A stretch of DNA of 50,162 nucleotides from an uncultured Flammeovirgaceae bacterium (lineage in GTDB: Bacteria; Bacteroidota; Bacteroidia; Cytophagales; Cyclobacteriaceae): contig CALBPF010000054.1 in the NCBI GenBank assembly GCA_937899105.1, forward strand, positions 1 to 50,162, read 5' to 3'. The position numbers and the translations under genes are program-made. The notes below the pieces were generated by a model. That model made no database searches. It saw only the letters and a list, made by a program, of their open reading frames with translations, and was not told the DNA's origin. Shown in pieces: positions 25,804-33,572 of this stretch (position 1 is its first letter; each line of letters starts with the position of its first letter).

Positions 25804-27188
25804 AAACGCTGCTTTTTGCATGCCTGTTTCTCTTTATTGTCGGTCAGTGCCCAGCACAGTTAACGCCAGGTAAGGTTATTGATTCAGTTTTTTGTCTAGA
25901 AGATTCTGAGCAGTCATATGCCTTGTATTTACCATCAAATTATAGTGACAGTATTGAATGGCCTGCTATATTTATTTTTGAGCCCGCTGCACGCGGACAT
26001 TTGCCGGTAAAGCGGTTTCGGCCTGTGGCAGAAGAACTTGGCTATATTTTAATTTCTTCAAACAATTCAAGAAATGGAAGTTGGGAAGTGGTTTTCTATG
26101 CTGCCGAAGCATTATTTTCAGATGCTTCCGAAAGATATACTGTAGATGCAAGCAGGATTTACACCGCCGGTTTTTCTGGTGGAGCCAGAGCCGCTGCGGC
26201 GCTAGCTGTAATTACAAATCAAATTGCTGGTGTAATCGCTTGTGGAGCAGGTTTACCAAATACGGTTGAATATCAACCCAATAAAGCCCACAGGTTTGAT
26301 TATGTATCGGTAGCCGGCGTCAAAGATATGAACTATCTGGAGCTAAAAAAGGTCGCTAAAAAATTGGAGGAACTTGGATTTGTAAACCACCAGCTGTGGT
26401 TTAACGGGGGACATACCTGGCCACCTTCTCATTATTTAAAGCAGGCAGTTTACTGGCTGGAGTTGCAACAGGTGAAGAGAGGAAGTTATAATCCGTATTA
26501 TAATCTTAAAACAGCATTTAATATTGATGTTCACACGATAGATAGCTTGCTGGAAATATCAGAAATCTATAATGCAGTAGACCATTATTATAAAACAGTT
26601 GAGGATTATAAGGAACGGATTGATTTGACCTCATTGGAAAGTAGAGTTTCTCCATATATCGATGGAAAAGAGTTTAAGAAACAAGCCAAAAGACAACTGA
26701 AAATTGAAAGACAGGAAGCGAGGTATCAGGACAAGTATTTCGAGGCTTTTTCTGAGGCTTGGTATACAAGGTTGAGAGTTGAAAATGATTCGACAATAAA
26801 AGGAATTTGGTGGTGGCAAAATGAGATAGATGAGTTACGCAGCTTGGCCAAGAAAGAAAATGGATACCTAAGCATGTCATTGCGGCTGCTGAATTTGATA
26901 TGGGCTAAATTTGCCGAGGCAAGCTTTAATTTTCAGCAGCAGGGAGATACGAAAACAGCCATTACTTTCAATGAAATATGGTTGTATGCTGATCCAAGCA
27001 GTGTCTGGGGAAGCTTTAATATGGCAAAGCTCTATGGATTGTCATATAATAAGAAGAAAACCATGTACTACCTAAATATGGCTTATGAATTAGGGATGTC
27101 TAGACCGCAGAGTATTAAAAAACAACCTGAGTTTTCATTTTTAAAGAAGGAAGCGGAGTACATCGAATTATTACAAAAACTGAATTAA
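25800..27188 (+). CDS. Secreted alpha/beta-hydrolase-fold esterase-like protein
   Basis: A 462-residue protein with a signal peptide (1-19, ending near CPAQ). The N-terminal 210 residues look like an alpha/beta hydrolase of the polyhydroxybutyrate-depolymerase/esterase type: nucleophile elbow GFSGGAR with Ser near residue 125, possible acid Asp in GVKDMN near 175, and His in GGHTWPP near 204. The C-terminal half is helical, perhaps TPR-like, and ends in YIELLQKLN. The substrate is unknown. It is coupled to the preceding secreted protein. Confidence 0.75.
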   Translation: MKTLLFACLFLFIVGQCPAQLTPGKVIDSVFCLEDSEQSYALYLPSNYSDSIEWPAIFIFEPAARGHLPVKRFRPVAEELGYILISSNNSRNGSWEVVFYAAEALFSDASERYTVDASRIYTAGFSGGARAAAALAVITNQIAGVIACGAGLPNTVEYQPNKAHRFDYVSVAGVKDMNYLELKKVAKKLEELGFVNHQLWFNGGHTWPPSHYLKQAVYWLELQQVKRGSYNPYYNLKTAFNIDVHTIDSLLEISEIYNAVDHYYKTVEDYKERIDLTSLESRVSPYIDGKEFKKQAKRQLKIERQEARYQDKYFEAFSEAWYTRLRVENDSTIKGIWWWQNEIDELRSLAKKENGYLSMSLRLLNLIWAKFAEASFNFQQQGDTKTAITFNEIWLYADPSSVWGSFNMAKLYGLSYNKKKTMYYLNMAYELGMSRPQSIKKQPEFSFLKKEAEYIELLQKLN

Positions 27189-27191
27189 CCC

Positions 27192-27608
27192 ATGCTAATC
27201 AGGTTTGCCAAACTATTGCTTCTTGGGCTATTATTTTCAGCATGTTTTAATGGCTCTGAAGTGCAGCCGTCCGGTCCTCAAAATAAGTCTGTGAACAACG
27301 GAAGTGTTCTGCCGCTATTAGGAAACGACGTCATTGAGCAGGTTAACAGAACTTCAGCTAATATTACAGGAAGAATTACCGAACTGGGAAGAAAGCCTAT
27401 ACTGGAACATGGCCATACCTGGTCGACGACATCTGACCCATCCAATGCTTCAATGATCACTACTTTAGGGTAAAGAAATAACTCGGGTACTTTCAAAAGT
27501 AAGTTGATCAATTTAGAATCAGATACTGAATATCACGTCAGAGCCTACGCGATTACCGTTGTAGGAACAGTTTATGGCACTACAACAACGCTCAGAACTA
27601 ATAAATAA
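27192..27608 (+). pseudogene. Lipoprotein gene split by an in-frame TAA
   Basis: The reading frame starts with a lipoprotein signal (LLLGLLFSAC, Cys near residue 18). It is open to 27470, meets TAA at 27471-27473 and then stays open in the same frame to TAA 27606-27608. The downstream part (SGTFKSKLINLESDTEYHVRAYA) continues the domain seen upstream (HGHTWSTTSDPS), which is of the fibronectin-like kind in Bacteroidota lipoproteins. The expected codon is probably AAA. The alternative is a read error. Confidence 0.75.
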
Positions 27609-27678
27609 GCCGCCTCGAATGCCATATCCGGGTTGGCTTTATGCCACATCAAATATGCCGCTTGTTGATTATAAAGTT

Positions 27679-29814
27679 TCAGGAACCATTGATGTCATTC
27701 GTTAATTCAGCAACCTTTTCCCTCATCTCCTTAAGTTCCGTTATATCTTTTGACGTTACAGATGCCCCTATAATCTTGCTGTCATTATCAATAATAGGTT
27801 CGCATCTAAGTTCGGTGTAGAGAATTTTATCCTTGACCGGCCTTTCTTCTTCCAAACTTATCTTTTCTCCATCTAAACACCTGTCATACCTGTCCTTCCA
27901 TTTACCATAAATTTCAGACGGAAGAAGATCCAATATGTTCATACCCGGCTTTAGGTCAACGCTTGACTCTTTAAACCTATTCCTTAAAACATCATTAACA
28001 ACCATAATCTTATAATCAGTATCAATTGCGAAATAAGTGTCGCTTGTATTATTGATCATACCATTTAGCACATACTCACGTTGGTCCATCTCTACTTCAA
28101 GTTGCTTTCTTCTCGTGATGTCTCTTGAAAATACAGATACCCCAACTATGGATGAGTTCTTGTCCTTGATTGGGTTGATAAAATATTCTCGCCAGGTATT
28201 TTCTCCATGAACTGAACTCTTTAGTGTAAAGTTGAGCGCTTCACCATTCATGGCCTTATCATACTTGGCCTTCCATTCATCTCTCACATCGCCGAGCATG
28301 TCAAGTGCGTTTGACCCCTCGGCCATCCCCTCATATTGAGTGCCTTTGTAACGTTGTTTAACTACATTATTCATCACTAGAATATTGTAATTTCTGTCTA
28401 TGGTTATAATTGAGTCAGAAGTATTATTTATTAAAGCGTTCAAGTTTGTTTCTTTCTGAGCTAGCTCCTTTTGACCTCGTGCCATTTCCTCTTGAGTAGC
28501 CTGCATCTCCTCCATGTTTTGGCGCATTTCTTCTTCCTGGGCCTGCATCTCCTCAGTCATCTGTTTAGACTGTTCCAAAAGAACCTGGGTCTGTTGATTT
28601 GTATTTGCGTTTATAATAGTTGCCGCAATACTTTCTCCTACTTTTTCAAGGAATTCCAGATCAGTTTCATTAAAAATTTCAAACGATGCCATTTCAAGGA
28701 CCCCCATGATCTTCTCGTTAGATTTTAAGGGCACAATTAAAAGAGAGTTTGGATTGGCTAAGCCTAATCCTGATGTTATATTAATGTAATCATCCGGTAT
28801 TTCAGTCATGTAAATCGTTCTTTTCTCGATGGCAGCCTGTCCTACCAGACCTTGCCCCAGCTGTAATCTTTTTTGAATAAATTTTTTCCGGTCATAAGCT
28901 CTACAGGCTTTTAGATCAAGGTATATATTTTTATCAGAGTCCTCTGTAACTATGAAAATACCGCCTTGGTTTGCTTTCATATAACCGACAAGTTTGCCGA
29001 TAACCTGATCGCACAGATTACCGAGATTGTCAGCGTTGTTTCTTAAGATCTCGCCGATTGAGGCTAAACCTATATTTATGAACCGTTCCTTTGCCTCACG
29101 TTCGGAGGCATCGAGCAAGCTTTGCCTCATGTCTATCAGAGCATTTCCTAATTTATCATCGTCAAAGGCTTTATATTCCGCCTCTAAGTTTCCCTGACTA
29201 ATATTTCGTGCAAAATCGATATTGTTTTCCATTAGCTTCAGTTGTTCGTCCATTTTTAAATGGTCCAACGCCGATTGTTCCGTTTGTCTGCGTTGAGCAT
29301 TGGCCCAAAAGCAGGCTAGTACACCATATAACGAAACTAACAGAAGATGGAGAATTATATTCCGAGTTGTAAGATTTTCGATCTGATCCAGAACAACATA
29401 CATGCCGTTAGAACTGAAATTGAAAAGTAGAACAAAAGAAACAATTGCATAAACCACCATTGGGATGATTACCTTCTTTGATTCATAAAAAAGTAACGCC
29501 GTAATCGTGATAAAGTAAAAAAAATGCATTTCAAATGCGCCATGAAGCTGAAGTATGAACTGCACGTTGAAGTTCCAAAGCAAAATACCAACCACCACCC
29601 TAGGCCAAAACTTCCCTTTTCCAAAAGCCTTACTACTATAGTAGAGCGCCATGTTGATCAAACTCATTATGAGAACAGGTATATAAGTACTATGAATAGG
29701 ACTAAGCGCCCACCCGATAAATAAATAACCCCAAATAAAGTAGTTTACAATACCATCAGCTTCTTTGTGTACTTTGGCATGGAATGGCCTTGTCTTACCG
29801 CTAGTCTCACCCAT
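27679..29814 (-). CDS. Membrane GAF-PAS-PAS sensor without an output domain
   Basis: A 711-residue sensory protein. Residues 25-180 hold about six membrane segments. A HAMP-like stretch (about 190-245, ARNISQGNLEAEY...LGNALIDMRQSL) and a GAF domain (about 250-405) follow. Next is a coiled coil (about 410-460, QEEEMRQNMEEMQATQEEM) and two PAS domains (about 462-575 and 585-700). The protein ends after the second PAS with ITELKEMREKVAELTNDI. There is no histidine-kinase, GGDEF, phosphatase or MCP domain. It shares the HAMP-GAF-coil module with the protein at 33573. It may sense a signal and pass it through a partner. Confidence 0.85.
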   Translation of the reverse strand: MGETSGKTRPFHAKVHKEADGIVNYFIWGYLFIGWALSPIHSTYIPVLIMSLINMALYYSSKAFGKGKFWPRVVVGILLWNFNVQFILQLHGAFEMHFFYFITITALLFYESKKVIIPMVVYAIVSFVLLFNFSSNGMYVVLDQIENLTTRNIILHLLLVSLYGVLACFWANAQRRQTEQSALDHLKMDEQLKLMENNIDFARNISQGNLEAEYKAFDDDKLGNALIDMRQSLLDASEREAKERFINIGLASIGEILRNNADNLGNLCDQVIGKLVGYMKANQGGIFIVTEDSDKNIYLDLKACRAYDRKKFIQKRLQLGQGLVGQAAIEKRTIYMTEIPDDYINITSGLGLANPNSLLIVPLKSNEKIMGVLEMASFEIFNETDLEFLEKVGESIAATIINANTNQQTQVLLEQSKQMTEEMQAQEEEMRQNMEEMQATQEEMARGQKELAQKETNLNALINNTSDSIITIDRNYNILVMNNVVKQRYKGTQYEGMAEGSNALDMLGDVRDEWKAKYDKAMNGEALNFTLKSSVHGENTWREYFINPIKDKNSSIVGVSVFSRDITRRKQLEVEMDQREYVLNGMINNTSDTYFAIDTDYKIMVVNDVLRNRFKESSVDLKPGMNILDLLPSEIYGKWKDRYDRCLDGEKISLEEERPVKDKILYTELRCEPIIDNDSKIIGASVTSKDITELKEMREKVAELTNDINGS

Positions 29815-29967
29815 TTTTAACTTTAATATGTTAATATTTAACGCTTAATAATGGGCCAAGATAAGGGTTAAAGCATTGGTCAACAACACAAAGCTTAATA
29901 ACTCATCTAAGGTTGTTTTAATCTTAATATATTTTAATAGCGGACCTGTGCATATGGTGTAAAATTC

Positions 29968-29975
29968 TAGTTTTG
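29968..29975 (+). promoter_or_regulatory. TAGTTTTG box close to the start of the small membrane gene
   Basis: The box fits TAnnTTTG exactly and ends five bases before the ATG at 29980, which would give an almost leaderless message. No good -33 box was seen, so this is weak. Confidence 0.25.
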
Positions 29976-29979
29976 AACC

Positions 29980-30234
29980 ATGTACCAGGTCTTCATTGAT
30001 ATTATAGGATGGGTAGGTTCAATCGAGGTTATTTTGGCTTATGGACTTATCAGCTGTCATAAAATAACAGCTAAATCACTTTGGTATCAGGTTTTAAACT
30101 TAACAGGTGGAGCATTTTTAATAGTTAATACGATTTACTATGGCGCTTACCCGTCCACCGCCATTAATGCCGTATGGCTAATCATAGCTTTTATTGCTAT
30201 TATAAATATTTACAGGTCGAAGTCAGAATTATAA
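29980..30234 (+). CDS. CBU_0592-like small membrane protein
   Basis: An 84-residue membrane protein with about three hydrophobic segments (WVGSIEVILAYGL, LNLTGGAFLIVNTIYYGAY, INAVWLIIAFIAIINIY). It resembles the small integral-membrane family named after CBU_0592. Its function is unknown. It lies between the sensor gene and pgmB and is read divergently from the sensor. Confidence 0.75.
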   Translation: MYQVFIDIIGWVGSIEVILAYGLISCHKITAKSLWYQVLNLTGGAFLIVNTIYYGAYPSTAINAVWLIIAFIAIINIYRSKSEL

Positions 30235-30270
30235 ACCATTGGTTATTAAATCATTGTATATCAGAAATCG

Positions 30271-30311
30271 TTTGCGGAGATCGGCTTGGAATTACTCATG
30301 ATTTGCGGAGA
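30271..30311. repeat. Direct repeat TTTGCGGAGA, two copies 31 bp apart
   Basis: Identical 10-base copies lie at 30271-30280 and 30302-30311, about three helical turns apart and 31 bases before the pgmB start. This could be a pair of regulator sites for the maltose-phosphorolysis genes. Confidence 0.5.
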
Positions 30312-30342
30312 ATAACTATAGCTTTACAGAATTATTTAAGCT

Positions 30343-31005
30343 ATGGCCAAAATAGATACTCTTATTTTCGATCTGGACGGTGTAATTGTTGATACCGCAG
30401 TTTTCCACTACCAAGCTTGGAAAAAAATCGCCGATCAGTTAGGTATTCCGTTCACCTTGATTGATAATGAAAGACTCAAAGGCGTTAGCCGGGTTGTATC
30501 TTTTGATATACTACTATCATTGGGCGATGTGAAAATGACTGAGGCAGATAAGGTGTCATACAGAGAGCAGAAAAATGATTGGTTTGTTGAACTAATCACG
30601 CAGATGAAACCTGAGGATACGCTTCCAGGTGTCCGTGAATTTATTTCAGCCAACAAAGCCTTAGGAAGAAAAATTGTGCTGGGTTCAGCTTCTAAAAATG
30701 CATTAATGGTTTTAGGGAACATTCAACTTAAGGACGCTTTTGATGCAATTATGGATGGCAATACTATAAGTGTAGCTAAGCCTGACCCGGAAGTATTTTT
30801 AAAAGGGGCATCTGCGGTTAACAGTGATGCGGAATCATGTGTGGTTTTTGAAGACGCAGTAGCGGGTGTGCAAGCTGCGAAAAATGGAGGTATGTACTGT
30901 ATAGGAATAGGTGAGCCAGATGTTTTAGGAGAAGCTGATTGGGTAGTGCCTGATATAGGAAGTATTGATTTAAACGAATTTGAAAGTAAAATATCATCAC
31001 TATGA
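30343..31005 (+). CDS. pgmB: Beta-phosphoglucomutase (HAD family)
   Basis: Converts beta-glucose-1-phosphate to glucose-6-phosphate through beta-glucose-1,6-bisphosphate. The HAD motif is DLDGVIVDT (10-18), with the nucleophile Asp10 and the acid/base Asp12. KGVSR (cap-domain substrate recognition), GSASKN, AKPDPEVF and FEDAVAGVQAAK follow in the usual order. The length of 220 is normal. Its stop overlaps the ATG of the GH65 gene (31002-31005), so the two are coupled, which supplies the beta anomer made by the phosphorylase. Confidence 0.93.
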   Translation: MAKIDTLIFDLDGVIVDTAVFHYQAWKKIADQLGIPFTLIDNERLKGVSRVVSFDILLSLGDVKMTEADKVSYREQKNDWFVELITQMKPEDTLPGVREFISANKALGRKIVLGSASKNALMVLGNIQLKDAFDAIMDGNTISVAKPDPEVFLKGASAVNSDAESCVVFEDAVAGVQAAKNGGMYCIGIGEPDVLGEADWVVPDIGSIDLNEFESKISSL

Positions 31006-33314
31006 AGAATCATATCAAACATGATGAGTGGAAAATAATAGAAGAGGGATTTGACCCTAAACTCAACAGAATTTCAGAGAGCCTATGTTCCATAGGTAAC
31101 GGACGTATGGGGCAACGCGCTAACTTCGAAGAGCAGTATTCTGGTGATACGTTGCAGGGGAGTTACGTAGCAGGCGTTTATTATCCCGATAAAACCCGAG
31201 TAGGCTGGTGGAAAAATGGTTATCCTGAATACTTTGCCAAAGTCATTAATTCTGCCAATTGGATAGGAATTGATGTATACATCAATGGCATTGAATTAGA
31301 TCTGGCAAAATGTGAGTTGAACGATTTTCGAAGAGAACTCAATATGCGTGAAGGTTATTTAATGCGTGAGTTTAAAGCGACCAACGAAGCCGGCAATCAG
31401 ATACACGTAGTTTCGAAGCGCTTTTGCAGTATTGTTGATGACCAGGCAGGAGCCATTCAATACTCAATTAAAGCTCTCAACTTCAATGGTCAAATTAAAG
31501 TAACTCCGTTTATCGATTTTGATGTTTCCAATGAAGATTCTAACTACGGAGAGAAGTTTTGGGATGAAGTATCACGGGAGATTGAAGCCAAAGCCGGAGT
31601 AATAGTGGCCAAGACCAACAAACTTGATTTTCATGTAGCTACAGGCATGCAATACACTTTGTTTAAAAACAATATACTCTTTGATATGGAGTCCGAAACC
31701 ATAAGCAAGGAAAAATACATTGGTTCTTCTGTTACTATTGACGTAAATGCGGGGGATCTACTAAAATTGGAGAAGTATGCGGCAATTGTTAGCTCTGAAA
31801 ACCATGGAAAATCTGATCTCTCAGACGTTTGTTATAGCGAATTAAACAAAGTTTTTAATAAAGGATTTGATGCTTTACTGAATGAACAATCGGTAGCATG
31901 GGCGTTGAAGTGGGAAGAGAGTGATATTAAAATAGGAGGAGACATTTCCGCTCAACAAGGAATTCGCTTTAACATCTTCCAGATGCACCAAACCTACACC
32001 GGTGAAGATGAACGTTTAAATATTGGTCCAAAAGGGTTTACCGGGGAGAAATATGGAGGGAGTACTTATTGGGATACAGAAGCATATTGTCTTCCTTTCT
32101 ATTTAAGTACCGCAGATCAGCATGTGGCGCGCAACCTTTTATTATATAGGTACAAGCAACTGGACAAGGCCATAGAAAATGCCGCCAAATTAGGTTTTAC
32201 AAGTGGTGCGGCGCTTTACCCTATGGTAACCATGAATGGCGAGGAGTGTCATAATGAATGGGAGATCACTTTTGAGGAAATTCATAGGAACGGGGCTATC
32301 GCCTACGCCATTTACGACTATGTTAATTACACGGGTGATAATCAATATGTAGTTGACTATGGGATAGAGGTATTGATTGGAATAGCGCGTTTCTGGAAGC
32401 AACGTGTGAACTATTCAGAGATCAAGCAGCAATATGTAATGCTTGGCGTGACCGGTCCAAACGAATACGAAAACAATGTAAATAATAATTGGTATACCAA
32501 TTTCATTGCTACCTGGTGTATGCGTTATACTCTTGAGGCGCTTCAATTGGTAAAGGGCGAATCCCTTGAAAAATATAATGCTTTAATCGAGAAGCTGAAT
32601 TTTGATGAAGTAGGTGAAACATCAAAGTGGCAGGAAATTATTGATAATATGTACTACCCTAAAGACGAAAAATTAAACATTTTTCTTCAGCAGGAAGGCT
32701 TCCTAGATAAGGAAATTATTAAAGTAACTGACTTGGATCCAAAGCACTTACCTATAAATCAGAATTGGTCCTGGGATCGAATATTACGTTCTTGCTTTAT
32801 TAAGCAGGCTGATGTTTTACAAGGTCTGTACTTCTGCGAAGGGGAGTTTGACATGGAGACTATAAAGAGAAATTTTGATTTCTACGAGCCAATAACGGTT
32901 CATGAATCATCTTTAAGCCCTTGTGTTCATTCTATTTTAGCGGCTAAGCTAGGTTACAAAGAAAAATCCTATGAGATGTATCTCCGTACCGCTCGACTTG
33001 ATCTAGACGATTATAATAATGACACGGAGGACGGATGCCATATTACAAGCATGGCCGGAACATGGATGTCTATAGTTAAGGGCTTCGGGGGTATGAAAGT
33101 GAAAGATAACTCCCTTCATTTTAGTCCCTTTATTCCTGAAGGCTGGAGTTCCTATTCCTTTAAAATCAGATTTAGAGATTGGCTTTTGAAGATCAATGTA
33201 AGTCAAGATAAGGTAGAAATTGAGAATAAATCGGAAACACCACTACCTATATACTTATATGACAAATCGATAGTACTACAGCCTCAAATGACTGAAATGA
33301 TCTCTTCTTATTAA
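31002..33314 (+). CDS. GH65 glycoside phosphorylase, probably maltose phosphorylase
   Basis: An inverting phosphorylase of 770 residues that splits a disaccharide with phosphate into beta-glucose-1-phosphate and glucose. GPNEYENNVNNNWYTN contains the catalytic acid Glu; this stretch is especially like maltose phosphorylase. The N-terminal SESLCSIGNGRMGQRANFEE and C-terminal domain match the family. Coupled with pgmB, it forms a complete pathway from maltose to glucose-6-phosphate. Trehalose or kojibiose cannot be excluded as substrate. It lacks a signal peptide and is cytoplasmic. Confidence 0.9.
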   Translation: MKNHIKHDEWKIIEEGFDPKLNRISESLCSIGNGRMGQRANFEEQYSGDTLQGSYVAGVYYPDKTRVGWWKNGYPEYFAKVINSANWIGIDVYINGIELDLAKCELNDFRRELNMREGYLMREFKATNEAGNQIHVVSKRFCSIVDDQAGAIQYSIKALNFNGQIKVTPFIDFDVSNEDSNYGEKFWDEVSREIEAKAGVIVAKTNKLDFHVATGMQYTLFKNNILFDMESETISKEKYIGSSVTIDVNAGDLLKLEKYAAIVSSENHGKSDLSDVCYSELNKVFNKGFDALLNEQSVAWALKWEESDIKIGGDISAQQGIRFNIFQMHQTYTGEDERLNIGPKGFTGEKYGGSTYWDTEAYCLPFYLSTADQHVARNLLLYRYKQLDKAIENAAKLGFTSGAALYPMVTMNGEECHNEWEITFEEIHRNGAIAYAIYDYVNYTGDNQYVVDYGIEVLIGIARFWKQRVNYSEIKQQYVMLGVTGPNEYENNVNNNWYTNFIATWCMRYTLEALQLVKGESLEKYNALIEKLNFDEVGETSKWQEIIDNMYYPKDEKLNIFLQQEGFLDKEIIKVTDLDPKHLPINQNWSWDRILRSCFIKQADVLQGLYFCEGEFDMETIKRNFDFYEPITVHESSLSPCVHSILAAKLGYKEKSYEMYLRTARLDLDDYNNDTEDGCHITSMAGTWMSIVKGFGGMKVKDNSLHFSPFIPEGWSSYSFKIRFRDWLLKINVSQDKVEIENKSETPLPIYLYDKSIVLQPQMTEMISSY

Positions 33315-33353
33315 TATTTCAAGATTTTTTTAATTACATATTCAATATAACCA

Positions 33354-33418
33354 GCTGATTATTAGACAGTTGAATTTATTGTATTTTTTTTATATAAAAA
33401 ATAATAAACCTAATCAGC
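33354..33418. repeat. Nested inverted repeat after the GH65 gene
   Basis: GCTGATTA (33354-33361) is inverted as TAATCAGC (33411-33418). Between them TATTTTTT (33382-33389) can pair with AAAAAATA (33396-33403). This could be a 3'-end structure of the GH65 message, but it is AT-rich and may be chance. Confidence 0.3.
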
Positions 33419-33488
33419 AGTCAAGCGTTCATCTTTCATATAGGCATTGTTACATATAATTCTGTTTAATTAGCTGTAATTTAGTTTC

Positions 33489-33507
33489 AAATCATGTAAT
33501 ATGATTT
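33489..33507. promoter_or_regulatory. Inverted repeat AAATCAT-gtaat-ATGATTT
   Basis: Seven-base perfect arms around a 5-base centre lie 66 bases before the start of the PAS-repeat sensor gene. It may be an operator. Confidence 0.35.
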
Positions 33508-33512
33508 AATTG

Positions 33513-33570
33513 CGATTTAGCTAGACTTATTCGATGCAGTCTGTAGTGGCTGCCTATTAAATCTAAATCG
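33513..33570 (+). promoter_or_regulatory. Potential leader hairpin ending two bases before the start codon
   Basis: CGATTTAG (33513-33520) is the exact inverse of CTAAATCG (33563-33570), and an inner GCAG/CTGC pair (33536-33539 and 33550-33553) could extend it. Folding would place the region just before ATG 33573 in a stem, which could control translation. Confidence 0.4.
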
Positions 33571-33572
33571 TC

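Noticed and set aside
20264..33314. A single polysaccharide-utilisation locus joining SusC/SusD to GH65/pgmB
   Set aside because: A terminator, several unrelated genes and a minus-strand sensor gene separate them, and no extracellular glycosidase is present.
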